Positions 42,615 through 54,247 are shown, counted from the first letter of the stretch. The stretch: DNA of 64,000 nucleotides from Trichosporon coremiiforme (GCA_039545355.1 BCJJ01000014.1:623914-687913); one strand, 5' to 3'. Notes: a model not told the origin generated them from the sequence alone. Translations and numbers: made by a program.

Positions 42615-44603
42615 GGCTGGGCTTGTGGGTCGTTGAGGGTGTTGAGGAGGGTTGGGGGCGCTGTGAGGGGGCGTTTGGTGAGGTGTTTGGGAGTGGGCGG
42701 AGGGCGTTATATGCCTGTGAGGAGATGGGTGTGATGAGGAGGAGACATGGGTCGATCCTTGCAGTGCGGCCCACATTATGCCTGTGACGATCGCGGAGAC
42801 GCCAGTGTAATTAACTTGGGCCCGAGTTCTGGTGATACTGACGACACTGACAAGTTCTGACTCTTCTGATGACTTCTGACATTCGGCGACACGCGGCACG
42901 GTGGTCTAGCCAACTAGCCGGTCTGATCCAGTACATGTGGAACGATAGCCGACCGGTCGGCCAGCGAACTCCGCTCTTGAGTGGCTTCTTCGAAGCGTTC
43001 TGGGAGTTCATCCGCTTCGGCGGCAGCACGCATGTTTCGGAGCGGACATGACGATCACGCCGACGATGATACGAGCCGGAATGATTGCGGCCGGAGTTGC
43101 GAGGTCGGGTTTTGTCGGCGGTGCCGTAGAAGCTAACAGTCATGACGTATGGGTGTGGTGCAGTGCAGGTTGCAGCGGCGTCGAGTGGCGTGGAGTGGCG
43201 ACGAGGCAGCGTCGAGGCAGCGACGGTGTGGTAGAGCATCGAGCCAGGATGCGAGTCGGATGCTCTGCGTGCCCTTCGTGGCTGACCGTCTCTAATGCAG
43301 GGCAGCAAAACCTCCGTACCCGGCAGTCAATCTCAGCTGGTAGTGATGGTCATACATGAGGCATCATTGTGGTACAGGGTCTACAAGTGTCGCTCTCAGC
43401 AATTCGCGCTCCTCTCTTTATGGCATGTGTGCGAAGAGGCGGGCTGCGCAACGCTGTCCTACATGCCCGGCGTGCCTGGGGTGGGAGACCCGTCAATCCC
43501 CATACGCAGAATGCTCAGAACTGCCGTCAACTTCACCCCATGGCGTGGCGTGACATCAAGTATTAGCAGGCAGGACGGTTTCCTTCTTCGATGCGAAACT
43601 CGTGCCCTTGGCAGTTCTGATGGAAGAGGTGCTTTTGGCGTGTAGCCTGGGAGTGTGGATCGATTGACTGTTGCCGGGGTTCATTGTTTGATGCTGCTGC
43701 AAGTGGCTGTAAGACTGCGTTGGATACGCTGAGGTGATACGGGACAATATGATGCAGTCTTAGGATCCCACACGTACCGGAAGCCAGTCAGACTGGGAGG
43801 GCTCAGAACCCAGAGAAGGGAAGAGACAGATGAGACTGGGACCGCCATGAAATCTGTCAGGCATCTTCTTAACAACTGCACCATGAGTTAGTCCAAGCTG
43901 CTTCGTCACGGTTTCGACTTCGCGGACAGCACCATCTGCGTCTGTAAGAGAAGAATGTGAAGCTTGCGCGGAGAATTAGCTGATGCTTCTCCGATTTGTG
44001 TGCCACCGCTCTAACGCGAGCCCTGCGCACCTCTGGCAGATCAGAACGATCGTCAGAGCCTCGACAGAGCTTCCGTACTTCTGGAGACCCCTAGGCTGTA
44101 TGCACTTTGCCTCTGGCCCACAGGAAGCAAGAAGCTGGGGGCCGCGCTGCCAACTTCGCACCCTTCCCAGGAGCACCATTCAGTCGAATTGTTAAGAAAG
44201 GCTTTTCGCGAGATTGGATGCAAGTGCATGATGCTGTGGCTAGTGGGTATGCCGCCCGACGCGGGTGGGCGTGTGGTTGACTAATCGTAACAAATTGTAC
44301 TCTACTCTTGGTTTCTATGCGGCTGTCGTGAGCCTTTACGACCCCTCTCCGTCCTCTCCCTCACTCCTCTTCCCTGCTCCCTCGACCTCCCTCACTCCCG
44401 TCCTCATCACTGCCATCTCCTCTCCTCCATCCGCGCTCGTTTCCGAGCCCTGCATTGGCCTCGTCTCCGCTCGCTCCCGGTCGCGCCTCGTTGTGGCGCT
44501 CGTTGGTCGATGCTTCGCTGAGCTCGTGGCGACGTGCTGCTAGTCCTCGGCCTCGGCAAGTGGGGAGCGACGCTCCGGATCCGTCTCAGCCTCCGGCTCA
44601 GGC
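42615..44603. other. Two-kilobase gap without a recognisable gene
   Basis: Only short, unsupported frames are found on either strand, none with convincing splice signals or family motifs. Composition is more AT-rich and mixed between 43300 and 44280 than in the coding parts. A CT-rich block lies at 44340-44420. It may be old, decayed sequence, or a non-coding locus. Confidence 0.4.
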
Positions 44604-46089
44604 TTAGGCGTATTCGTCCTCGTCGATGTTCTGCCACCGGTTAAGCGCGTCATGAACCGTGTCGAAGGTGTAAAACGACACAGCCATACTCGGCACAATC
44701 TTGATCATATTCGGGACGAGGCCGCGGTACATGCCCTTCCAGAACCCGTCGGCCCTGATCGTCTGCCGCATAGCGTCGATGGCGCCGTTGTACTGGGGCG
44801 ACAGGGCCTGGAGGCCCGCGACCTGCATTTTTCTCCGCAGGACGTCGAACGGATGTGTGAAGAGGAGGGAGATCGCACCCGCCAGACCGCCGCAGGACAG
44901 TTTCCGGAACGCAAACTCGGCCTCGCCCATCTCGTGGTCTGGCGGCATCAGGACGTGCTTCAGGTTCTCGTACATGTAGAAGTTGAGCGAGACGTAGGGC
45001 GCCACGCCGATTGCCGTCGCCCAGCACCCTCTGTAGAGCCCGCGCAGGCCGCCTTCTGTCCGGTACACCTTCTTCGTCATGCCGGCGATGCCGAGCTTGG
45101 CGTCCTGTGCGGTGAAGGCTGCTCCGGCGCCGGTTTGGGACATGTTCGCTGTCGCGATCGAGAGACGCGCGCGCACGAGGTCGAGAGGATACGTCGCCAC
45201 CACGGCCACGATACCGGCTCCCGCGCCAGCCGTCAGTCGCAGAAATGAGGAGAGCTCCTCTTGTCCGGACCAGTTGCGGAGCAATGTCTTGAAAACGCCG
45301 TAAGAAGAGAACTGGAGCGCGGAGTAGGGCAGAATCTGCCGTTAGCTGGCATCTCTTACGCGAAGCTGGTCGCCGAGACGGATATTAGGCTGGGGAGAGC
45401 CAGAGACATTAATCCAAACGCAGTCAAGCAGAGGGAGAGACGGCAGTCAGACCCTCCGGTCCGAGGCAAGAGCCCCGCACTTGCCGGAGCCATAGCTGGG
45501 TCGTTGTCTCAGACATCGCGGCCAGACATCGCGGCCAGACATCGCGAGCAGGTCAGAGAGTGCTGCTGCAGGGTGGCCCGATGTGACCTCGCGCGACTGC
45601 CCATGCACTTCATCGCACGCGCTCCAGCAACTACGCCGCTCCCGGTCGCTCCCGGCTCGCTGCTCGCAGTTCGCAGTTCCCACATTCCCCCGTCTCGCCT
45701 CCGCCTCCGCTCACACGACCATTACTCACTCGGATAACATTGATACCGTTTCCCTTCATGAATCCCTTGAACCCCTCGTCCTTCCACATGCGGACCAGAC
45801 TCCTCCACACGCCATCGTACGCCTCTCCCGAACCCCCCGGTTTCGAGCTCTGAACCTGGAGAATGATCTTTAGCCGTTCTAACGGGGAGACGACTGTTCG
45901 GGACGCAGCGCCAGCGAGACCGCCAGCGATGAAGGTGTTGATCACAGCCTGGTTCTCATGCACACGGTCCGATAGCCGTTCCCAGACAGTGAGCTCGGGC
46001 TCCTCGTGCTCGAGCGGCAGGTTGTGCGAGGGCGTGACGGGGGTGGGGAGGCCGGCGGCGGCCGCGACGGGGGTCGATTTCGCGTCCAT
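44604..46089 (-). CDS. Mitochondrial carrier family protein (SLC25; YPR011C/CoA-carrier-like)
   Basis: Exons in transcript order 46089-45730 and 45335-44604 give 363 aa. All three carrier repeats are present: FIAGGLAGAASRTVVSPLER, then TAGAGAGIVAVVATYPLDLV, then LSCGGLAGAISLLFTHPFDV, each with the P-x-[DE]-x-x-[KR] signature. Membrane segments such as APYVSLNFYMYENLKHVL are typical of the group that includes the yeast adenosine-phosphosulfate carrier YPR011C and SLC25A42/Leu5 CoA carriers; the sequence alone does not decide. It acts in the inner mitochondrial membrane (family knowledge). The 394-nt intron is much longer than most here and holds a three-unit tandem repeat. The N-terminal ~45 residues are polar and may be a leader. 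Confidence 0.88.
45513..45552. repeat. Tandem repeat (CAGACATCGCGGC, three units) in carrier intron
   Basis: The 13-nt unit CAGACATCGCGGC occurs three times in succession, the last slightly changed (CAGACATCGCGAG), inside the intron of the mitochondrial carrier gene. Confidence 0.8.
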
Positions 46090-47815
46090 TGTCGTCTAGC
46101 TGGGAGACGAACGTCTGGCGTGTGCTCCTCTGTCGAGCTGGGTGCGAGGTGGAGGAAAGGGGAAAGTGGAAGGGGGGAGAGGGGGTCGAAGCGCGGTCGG
46201 CGCGTGCCGTCTAGATCCTCTGATCTATGTCGCTTTGGTCTGTCGAACACTTGGTCGTGGAGAGAGTGGAAGGCGGAAAGCGGTCGATGATCGAAAAATG
46301 TCCAGACCAAACGAAACGGTCCAAAGGCGGCGAGGGGCGTTCGTTCAGGAACGGAAAAGATAAAAGTCTGGGGCAACGCGCAAGTGTCAACAAATGTCGA
46401 GGACGACGGTCGCGCGACAACTGGCGACGGGTACTCACTTGCACGAGCTCGAACTCGTACTGGCTCGTTGCGCTCCGGACCGGGTGTTAGATTTCTGGTG
46501 CGGGTGGACGCTGGGCCGCTGCTCCTAGGTGTCCGAGTTAATCTTCGGAGATGATCGGAAGTCAGCTTCCGAGTGCGGCGCTGGGCGATCGACAGTCACG
46601 TGATCGGGAGGCGAATAGCCGAGCGGACGTGGTGAGCGGGGGTTCGGTGGACTATGCTCCGCCCTCGAGGCTGAAGTTGCTGCCGATTGAGTCTGCTGAG
46701 TGCTGGATATGGACAGATGTCAATGAAGGAGGAGGTGCAGGAAGATCAAGAGCGATGTTGAGGGAAACAAAGGACGGCACAGAGCTTCATTTCGTTGTCT
46801 GCCCCAAGGTGCCTTCCGGCGCTAAGACCAGCTGACAACTCGCTTAGTTGACTGTCACAGCGTCGCCTCGCACCCCTAAAACGCCAGTACAAAGGACGCA
46901 AAGGCGAAAGCGCAGGCGCAACGGCCGCCGCCTCCGTTTCGGACATGGCCACTGGGCGTGGGCTTGGGCTTGAGCTTTGGTGTTCGGGTGGCAACGACGC
47001 CAAACCGCCCAGGGGTGGACGGCGAAGACCGCAGATACTGGCGCTCGCCACCATACGTGGGTTCAATTCAGCGCCATACAGAATGCAGGTGTTGGGCCGA
47101 GAGGGCAGTCACCCATCCGTCACACCTGCTTGACAGCCGCCATTGCCGCCGGGAAGAAACGTTTATCAGATACCATTTCATGAAATCTCGCGTTTGCCGG
47201 TCCGTTTCATTTGAGCTCAGCCTTCATGACCTTGGAACTCGGAGTCTGCCTCCGAGAGACTTCACCTGGTCTGCCATATCTACATCGAAAGCCAAGGAAC
47301 AGGTACGCTGCCCTCTAGTACAGCCCTGCTGGGCGACAGCGGGCGGGCAGCCAGGAGAGCATCTGCAGCTGGAGGCCCAAAAACGGACCCGGAGGAGATC
47401 TACCTGACTCCGTCATGCACATGCGTCGAGACAGAGTACGTCAGTTGAAAGGGCACGGGATTGTCCCGTTGTCCAGTTGCAGAGGAGATCGAGGAGTATG
47501 ACGGGTCGCGGAGAGTGCGCAAAGTCAGCATCCAGCACATTCCGTCGGTTCTCACCACTGCGACATAATGAGCAGCGGTGATGTCATCATCCCTCCATCC
47601 ATCCACTGACCATCCAGCACCAGGACCGAGGCCATGCCCTCCCTCTCGGTCGCCTCGGTCCTCTTCTCCCAAGCACCGAGGTAATGGGGCCTCTCCTCCC
47701 TACGTCCCCTCCTACGGAAGCGCGTATCCGTCCGATGATGCTGTATATATGCACCTACCTCTTGTTTTACATCTGCTCTCCACACCTCGTATCTGAGCTC
47801 TACAACTAAGGAATC
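46090..47815. other. Long divergent intergenic region with TATA box
   Basis: Separates the carrier gene (-) from the mitochondrial protein gene (+). GA-rich sequence lies right after the carrier start (46130-46200). TATATAT at 47743-47749 stands 67 bases before the next ATG and probably is its TATA box. No exon could be supported in between. Confidence 0.45.
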
Positions 47816-48999
47816 ATGTTCGCCACCCGCGCTTTCGCCCCTGTCGTTCGCCGCGCTGCCCCCCGCGCCATCCGCGTGAGTATGAGCGAGAGCGAGGTCG
47901 AGGAGGGCGAGCCGTAGCGAGGCGAGCGCGTGTTGGCAGGGCATCATGCGCGTATTGAACAACGAGGCGGAGGAACGTTCTTCGCTCCTTGCTGCAGAGA
48001 GAGTGCAGAGGACGATGCTAGACAGCTTGGCAGACCAATAGAGTGCATAGCTGACGGTCAGAACTCTCGCGGCTACGCTGCCCCCGGGGCCCCCGGCGGT
48101 GCCGTCCCCCCTAACTCGGCTCCTTCCGGAGCTCCCGGCGGTGGCCCCTCCGGCGGAAAGAAGGACAGTGAGTATCCCGAGCTCCGCGACGCAGAATGGG
48201 GAGCACATGGAACGCTGCCGAGGATGCGGCGCCAGCCATCTCAATGACATACTCCTCGCCCTCGCCATCTGGCCGACGTACCAGCAGATCACGAAGCGGA
48301 AGCCATACTGCGCGCAGATCGGCGCAGATCAGATGCGCAGGGCGCACAAGCGCCACGATCTGAACCAAGCTGACGCCAGACACCCCCCTCATCGTTGCCG
48401 GTGGTGTCGCTGCCGCTGCAGGCCTGTACTACTGGTACAAGTCTGGCGGCAAGCAGGAGATCCAGCAGCACCGCGTGAAGGAGGACATCAAGGACGCGTA
48501 CAAGGACGCGAAGCAGGTGGCCAAGGACGACGTGAGTTGGGCCGAGGGCAAGGTGCAGCAGGGCCTTGACCGTGTGAAGGATGCGGCGGGTCAGGCAGGC
48601 AAGCAGGCCGCGCAGGGCGTGGAGACGGCCCAGTCCAAGGTTCAGCAGGCGCACGCGGACGCGCAGAAGGGCTGGAACGAGGCCAAGGCGAATGCGGGAC
48701 AGGCGCGCGCCGACGCCGAGAAGGGCTGGAACGACGCCAAGGCCAACGCCGAGTCGGGCTGGAACAGCGCGAAGGCCAACGCGAAGGCGAGCGCGGACCA
48801 GGCCCGCGCCGACGCCGAGAAGGGGTGGAACACGGCCAAGGCCAACGTCCACCAGGGATGGGAGGACGCCAAGGCCAACGCGCACCAGGGCATTGAGAAC
48901 GCCCGCACTGCTGCCAAGCAGGGCATCGACAACGCGAGCGCCAAGGCGCACGAGATCGGAGACAAGGTCGAGGACAAGGTCTCCGGTCGCAAGGTTTAA
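47816..48999 (+). CDS. Mitochondrial membrane-anchored protein with amphipathic Ala-rich repeats
   Basis: Exons 47816-47875, 48062-48167 and 48380-48999 give 261 aa. The N-terminus MFATRAFAPVVRRAAPRAIR is an amphipathic Arg-rich presequence with a likely cleavage before NSRGYAAPGAPGG. A Gly/Pro/Ser-rich linker precedes one hydrophobic helix (TPLIVAGGVAAAAGLYYWYK). The remaining ~175 residues are a long helix built of repeated AxxKGWNxAKANA units, e.g. ADAQKGWNEAKANAGQARAD and ADAEKGWNDAKANAESGWNS. These have about an 11-residue period, as in LEA-like or apolipoprotein-type lipid-binding helices. Position in the inner membrane with the helix lying on a membrane surface is inferred. I do not know a named family member. 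Confidence 0.78.
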
Positions 49000-49378
49000 G
49001 CCTGAGACCCGTTGGGCCGATGGCTTTGCTTGTGGAGTCATTTGAGCTGCTGAGCCCCGTTCGCTCTTCCCCCCGTTTCCCTTCTTGGACTTTTCCTCCG
49101 GCGACTCCGGACTCTGGCGACGGACTTACCATCCACCTCTCCTCTATCCACAACCCCATCTTGAACAGTCGGTACAGGTCTCAGGCGGAGACGACAATAA
49201 ACAGAAGAAACAGAAGACAATGAACATCTTGCCTGAGCCTGAAGCCTGGAGTCGCCTCCCTGCGCCTTCCACCCCTGCGTTGCCTGCCCACCCCGTGTTG
49301 CCTATCCCTTATCCCGTTGCGCCATACACCTTGCCCTGATCGCTGCCACACACCGAGACACGCGCACTGACACCACAG

Positions 49379-49453
49379 GCTCGCGTTGCTACTGAGAAGG
49401 CCCGCGACATCTACAACGAGGGCGTCGACGTCCCCGTCACCAAGCGCACGTAA
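49379..49453 (+). other. Orphan exon-like segment, possible alternative 3' end
   Basis: After a strong branch and acceptor (CACTGACACCACAG) a 24-codon phase-0 frame reads ARVATEKARDIYNEGVDVPV and ends TKRT-stop. Its Ala/Lys/Asp pattern resembles the end of the amphipathic protein just upstream. No clear GTNNGT donor connects them, so its parent transcript is unknown. Confidence 0.35.
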
Positions 49454-49720
49454 GCACGTAAGCAGCCGAGCGAAGCAATCGAAGCAAGCAAGTTCTGTGT
49501 ATGTTTACGGCCAAGTAGGAATTATGCAAGGAAGAAGTTGAGGGTCCCTCTGCTGCGCCATCCCTGTTTGTCCCCTCAGTCGTCAGTCACGCGCCAGTCC
49601 CAAGCCAGTTAGTGTTCTCGCAGAGCAGCGTCAGTCACAACGATATTACATCCCCGACTCTAGCTAGCTCTACACCTTCGATACAAGCTGAGGACGAGGC
49701 TAAGGCGTCCCAGCGACCGC

Positions 49721-51064
49721 CTAGTTCTTGAGGTCCCCGTTGCTTGCCGGGTTCCGCGTCGCCTTCACGACGACAGGAATCATCTCGCCCGTGCTCAGCG
49801 GCCACGGCTTGTGACCCAGCACAACGAGGAGGTTACGGAAGATGGCTCCGTGGCCCGTGATTGAGATGTCTGTGGGTGTCAGCGCTGTCGCTCATCCATC
49901 CTTCTTGCCCCCCCGTGCCCGTGGGCACTCGGTACACCTCAACTTACAAGTCTCGGGCGCCTCGCCCGCGAAGATCCGGTCCATGTATCTGCGTGCGCGG
50001 AGCTGCATGTGTGCGTCCGTCTCTCGGTCGTCGGGGAGCCAGAGCTCGTCCTCTTCCGTGAACCCGGGCTCGATCTTGACCATCGGGAAGCGTTCCTGGA
50101 TCACGCGCGCCGGTGAGCGCCGGTCGCACGTGTGCGAGCCGTAGATCTCCCGGAAGTCCTGTCTGTCAGCTCGCTCCGCCGGCCGTAGATGCGCCTCCCG
50201 CATAACGCTCCCTGATGCGCCTCGTGCAGATGCGCCTCCGCGTGCAGGTTCCGCCTCGCTGCGCTCGGCGCTGATGACTCACCTCCCAAGTCTCCGGCGG
50301 GCCGAGCATGTCGCCCCAACTGTTGATCATGGTCTGACACGTCCTCTGCAGCGGCGAAGTGAAGAAGCGGATCTTGTCGACCGGCGCACCAGCAGCCGCC
50401 TCGCGCTTCCAGGCCGCTCCGACTGCCTTGGTCTGCTCGTGGCCCAGCGGCGTCAGAGACGGATCCGGGCCCCAGGTGAACTCGTCGTCGCCGTTCAGAA
50501 ATGCCATCTCGGCCTCCCATTTCTGTCGTCAGCTTGGGCTGCACCTGCTGGCCGTTTCTGTTGCCCCACTGCAGGTTTCGGTGCTCCTATAGAACAAAAC
50601 ATGAAGGAACAGAAGGGCACGAGCGCTGATGAGACGAACGGGGGCACAGAAGGGGACTCACCACGACGCCGTACTTGTCGCTGCAGAAGTTGTGCCAGCC
50701 CTGTCCGTGTCGTCCGAGGAAGAGAGCCTTGTACTGCACGCCTAGCGGTGCATTGGCCTGCAATTCCTCCACGCGGCGCTGGAAGTTGGCCCATCGCTCG
50801 GGACTCTGGTCGAGCATACCGAAGCTCTTGTCCCTCTGGAAAAGTCAGCCTGAGCTCCCCTCTTCACAGTCGCTCATGCACGGCGATGTCACTCACAATG
50901 TCTGTCTCGAACACGACATTCTTGTCCCCGTTGTCCTGCTGGAAGAAGCCGGTGACAACCTCGTACTCGAACTTGCGCTCGGGAACGTACAGCGGCGGCG
51001 CAGTCTTGGGCCCGCCGGACTCGGTAGCGGCGACAGGCGGGTTATCGACTTGATGAATCGTCAT
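49721..51064 (-). CDS. PMU1: Histidine-phosphatase superfamily protein (PMU1-like)
   Basis: Transcript order 51064-50897, 50835-50662, 50522-50283, 50158-49948 and 49869-49721; 313 aa. The catalytic RHG motif is KALFLGRHGQGWHNF. Supporting residues are LTPLGHEQTKAVGAAW and RFFTSPLQRTCQT, and the second catalytic histidine is in SITGHGAIFRNLLVVLG. This matches the phosphoglycerate-mutase-like Pmu1 group, which acts as a broad phosphomonoesterase rather than a glycolytic mutase (family knowledge). The N-terminal ~40 residues (FEYEVVTGFFQQDNGDKN) include the usual TGFF segment. No signal peptide, so likely cytosolic. Introns of 61, 139, 124 and 78 nt are longer than average here. Confidence 0.9.
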
Positions 51065-51376
51065 ATTGTTGTTAAGGTGATGTGGAGGAAGCAACAGACG
51101 CGACTTTTAGGACACCGATGACTAACCGAGTCGACGCAGAGCTGGCGTCGCAAACTCGCCGCTGCCAGAGCAGAGGGGGGTGAGTCGCCGTTCCCTGGCG
51201 GTGGCTGAAATGTTCCGCGCAGTCGGCGCACGCCCAGTGGCTAAGCAGACGTAGAACGTGCCGCTGCCGCCGGCAACAGCGGACGGCCCGCGGCGGCTAT
51301 TGGCCGCAACCTCAGCCCCACCGAAAAAAAGAACCTGCCGAAAACTGTCCGAAGGAACGGACAGACTCAAAAAACG

Positions 51377-51459
51377 AGAGAATGCCCGGGATCGAACCGG
51401 GGACCTACGGATGGTTGCCTGGTTGCAATCCGCCGCTTCTACCGCTGAGCCACATCCTC
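51377..51459 (-). tRNA. tRNA-Cys (GCA) with a 10-nt intron
   Basis: The - strand folds as a complete tRNA. The acceptor GAGGATG pairs with CATTCTC (one G-U), and the D arm is GGCTCAGCGGTAGAAGC. The anticodon loop is TTGCAA and the T arm CCCGGTTCGATCCCGGG. Anticodon GCA lies at 51424-51426. The discriminator base is T (51377), the base expected for tRNA-Cys. After A37 an intron CCAGGCAACC (51413-51422) must be removed to close the GCGGA/TCCGT anticodon stem. It lies alone, near the PMU1-like gene start. Confidence 0.92.
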
Positions 51460-52160
51460 TGAGATGCTATTGCTGACGACTGCGCCCCGCGCCGCTGGTG
51501 ACCGGACTCCTGTTCTTGCAAACTCGAGTTTCTGTGACTCTACAGGCTTTGACCCACGCTAGGAGATTGCACAAAGTGTAATGGGAGAAATTTAAACTCC
51601 AATCTGCGCGTAACAGCGCTGTAGGGCATTGTAAGGAATTTCGCGAATATTTCGCTCACCTCATGGCTGACTGGAACGGCCTATCGAGTCATGCAGGCGC
51701 CCTTCGCCATGCTGGCTTGGGGAAAGACGGCAGCGTGGTGACCTGCGAGACGAGTACTCACTGAGGACCGGACGTCCGCTCGTCTGGTCAGTGTCTCTCC
51801 CTATCCGCACCCTGCACCGCTCCGTGTGTGTGTTCAGTCCGCCTTTGTCCATCAAAGCGGTCCAGGCTCGGGTTCTCTCGCGCTGCTGATGAACAGTCGC
51901 TCCCTTCTCTGCACCGAGTTCGCACCAGTTTCGCATCCTGGACCGTGGGAAGGGTGATGAACAGCGCCGAGCGCGCTCAGAGCGAGCGTGCAATGCTGTC
52001 CATCACACCCGCGGCGTCCTCGTTAGGACGTCTATACGAACTCGGGCTTTCACGCTCTTTTCCCTTACAACACAGTAACAGTCCCTCGAATTTTATCCAC
52101 ACCTCCTTCCACAGCTTTCACAACAACTCTTACCATTACAACTTCAACCAACAGCTCAAG
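51460..52160. other. Intergenic region, nothing coding seen
   Basis: Flank of the tRNA gene and promoter of the first UBA-like small gene. The last 100 bases are A/C/T-rich (CACAACTCTTACCATTACAA). No supported exon. Confidence 0.4.
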
Positions 52161-52414
52161 ATGTCTTCCGTCTACCACCTCAACGACGTTGACGAGCTCG
52201 GTAAGTCTCGTACTCCGGCCCTCAACACCGCCCGTGGTAGCTAACACGGCAGATCTCGCCAACATCCAGGATCTCGTCGACCAGTACGGCTGCTCGTGGG
52301 ATATGGCCTACCAGGCCTACTTCGAGGCCGAGTGCGACATGGTCATTGCCAGTGAGTTGTGCTGTAGAAGAGCGCAACTGACAAGCAGTGGCTTGGATCG
52401 AGGCCCGCATGTAG
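52161..52414 (+). CDS. Tandem small-domain family, copy 1 (54 aa)
   Basis: Exons 52161-52200, 52253-52351 and 52389-52414. The 99-nt middle exon, flanked by phase-1 introns, encodes the family core DLANIQDLVDQYGCSWDMAY followed by QAYFEAECDMVIA. The last exon adds only MAWIEARM. The helix-loop-helix look with a conserved W-[DE]-x-A-x-x-AYF resembles UBA-like three-helix domains, and the short tail helix could be the third helix (inference). Nothing else is present, so the protein would be a single domain, perhaps binding ubiquitin or another partner. First of five genes in the same direction. Confidence 0.72.
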
Positions 52415-53076
52415 CGCCTGCGTCGCCGCCTGCCTAACGGGACTTCCTAGTCCTGCCGCGCAAGCTTGTGAACCAACCGGGACTTCCATATTCCGATGAA
52501 CTGTAGACGCAGTACCTAAGTATAGAGAATAGAAGCCCGGAATGGGGGCGGGTGATGGGATGGAGGAAGCTAGCAGTGTTGTAGTGATTGAATGTATACT
52601 GGGTTGTATTAGGTGCTACTATTGCCGCAGACTGCTTTCTGATATTCGCGAGCAGAACTTTATTGTGCTGCATTCGAATGGAGGTACAGCGTGATCGCTG
52701 TGCGGCGGAGTGTTCCCAAGCCACAGCTCTTGCCAACAGTGACCGGCTGCCGGAAAGCAGAGGTCACTTTCATGCAACAGCCACGCCTCCATAGTTGCGC
52801 AACGGTCCGCTCAGAGTCTCCGTTGCCGCTGCACGCGGACTGCGCAGCTTGGGCCCAGCCACACGAGTGTGGCGCCGTCTACCTGTCGATGTCACATTCC
52901 CTAGTACACCTCCATTGATGGACAACGCGCACGCAGCAGTCCGGCAATGATGGACAGAGAACACACATATCTACCTGAGCACAGGTGACACGTCTTCACG
53001 ACGAGGTTGACTCTCACTCGCTTCTTAAACCTCTCGACAACTCCTGTTACCAGCGCGGGAGTGATCAACCTTCGCG
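52415..53076. other. Intergenic region, nothing coding seen
   Basis: About 660 bases between copies 1 and 2 of the small-domain family, without supported exons. Mixed composition; an A/C/T-rich leader precedes copy 2. Confidence 0.4.
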
Positions 53077-53661
53077 ATGCCCAACTACAACTTCAACTTC
53101 CGCTTCTTCGCGCATATCAGCGACATCGGTGAGTGTTAGTCAAGTTGGAAGGCGTTGCAGGTTGCCACTTTGGTTCAACCAGTTTGTATAACTCTCTGAC
53201 CATCAAACAGATGAGAGTGCGCCCATCCTCGCGCCTCGCCACAGCTAACGATAGACTCCCACTGGGTCGGCGTGCTCATGCTCGAGTGCGGCTGCACCTG
53301 GGAAGAAGCGGTCCTGGCCTACTTCGCCTGTGGCCGTAACATGACAGCCGCCGGTACGTCTAACACACCCCTTACCGCTCGCTAACGTCCAGCCGAGTAC
53401 ATTCACAAGCGCCGCGCGGACGAAGAGGAGGGGGAGACCCAGCTGAACCAGATCAAGGAGAACAGGGCGCGCGAGAGGGCTCAGCGCGAGCGGGATTTCC
53501 TCGCTGAGAAGGGCGAGAGGAATAAGGTCAACCCCAATTTGCTCAACGAGGAGCTCGAGATCGTTGAGTACAGGGCCGACAGGACTGGTGTGGGCTATCC
53601 CGAGCCGTACAAGCAGGAGACGGCGGCCGGAAGCTCCGGCAGCGGTCATGCAAAGTTGTAG
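53077..53661 (+). CDS. Tandem small-domain family, copy 2 (139 aa)
   Basis: Exons 53077-53128, 53255-53353 (99 nt) and 53393-53661, again with phase-1 introns. Exon 1 is MPNYNFNFRFFAHISDI. The core DSHWVGVLMLECGCTWEEAV continues LAYFACGRNMTAA and completes with AEYIHKRR in exon 3, the clearest UBA-like example of the set. Exon 3 then adds a long charged helix (GETQLNQIKENRARERAQRE) and a Gly/Ser tail. The extra coiled segment suggests a partner-binding or dimerising arm that the other copies lack. No signal peptide or membrane helix. Function unknown. Confidence 0.75.
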
Positions 53662-53937
53662 TCGCCTAACCACTGTGGTGCGCATAGGTGGGGGACCCGT
53701 TCTGCAGTTAAACATTTTCTGGCATGTAGGTGTTCACCAGCCAGCGGACTTGTCTCACAGCTGTCGAGGTAGATAGCAGTCGCTTCCTCGTGCCAAGTGT
53801 TGTCATGGCTTGATGGACACAGGGGACAGACGTGGATTCCGTCCCTCGCCTCCAAGAAGCACACCTCCTTCGACTTCCCTCTCAACCGACATCATTCATC
53901 TTCAAACTCCATCTCACCTTCAGCGGAACTCAGCGCC

Positions 53938-54247
53938 ATGACGCTCGACTACAGGGCCTATCGCAACATGAAGGCCTTCGGCACGTCACTTCTCTCTCCT
54001 TTACTTTTAATCAGACCAGCACAACGTCGGTGTTCTCATCCTCCAGACCAGTTGCACGTGGGAGGAGGCATCGTTGCCTACTACTCCTGCATGGCGAACA
54101 TGGAGCTGGCCGGTGAGTGTGAGCGGGTTCGTGGTGTTCCGCTCAACGAGAGAATTCTGACATGAAGCGCGCTTCATCTTCGCCAGCCAGCCCGAGAGGG
54201 ACATCCTCATCGAGCTGGCCTTCACGCTGAGCCAGCAGGGCCGCTAG
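53938..54247 (+). pseudogene. Tandem small-domain family, copy 3, one-base deletion
   Basis: Exon 1 53938-53980 (MTLDYRAYRNMKAF) is followed by a GC donor (GCACGT). The middle exon 54015-54112 is 98 nt where all others have 99. It reads DQHNVGVLILQTSCTWEEAS, then the family sequence AYYSCMANMELA moves to the next frame; one base is missing at about 54071-54077. Exon 3 (54168-54247) gives ARFIFASQPERDILIELAFT. With a restored base the gene would be normal, so loss is recent or the base was lost in sequencing. Confidence 0.62.

Noticed and set aside
43295..43645. + strand frame of 116 codons
   Set aside because: No initiation context, no family motif and the frame does not extend through splice signals.
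46130..47400. Short frames in the carrier/mitochondrial-protein interval
   Set aside because: None has an ATG in good context, splice partners or recognisable motifs; treated as non-coding.
47552..48292. 246-codon - strand frame
   Set aside because: Runs across exon and intron sequence of the mitochondrial protein gene; no motif, and the + strand splice model is coherent.
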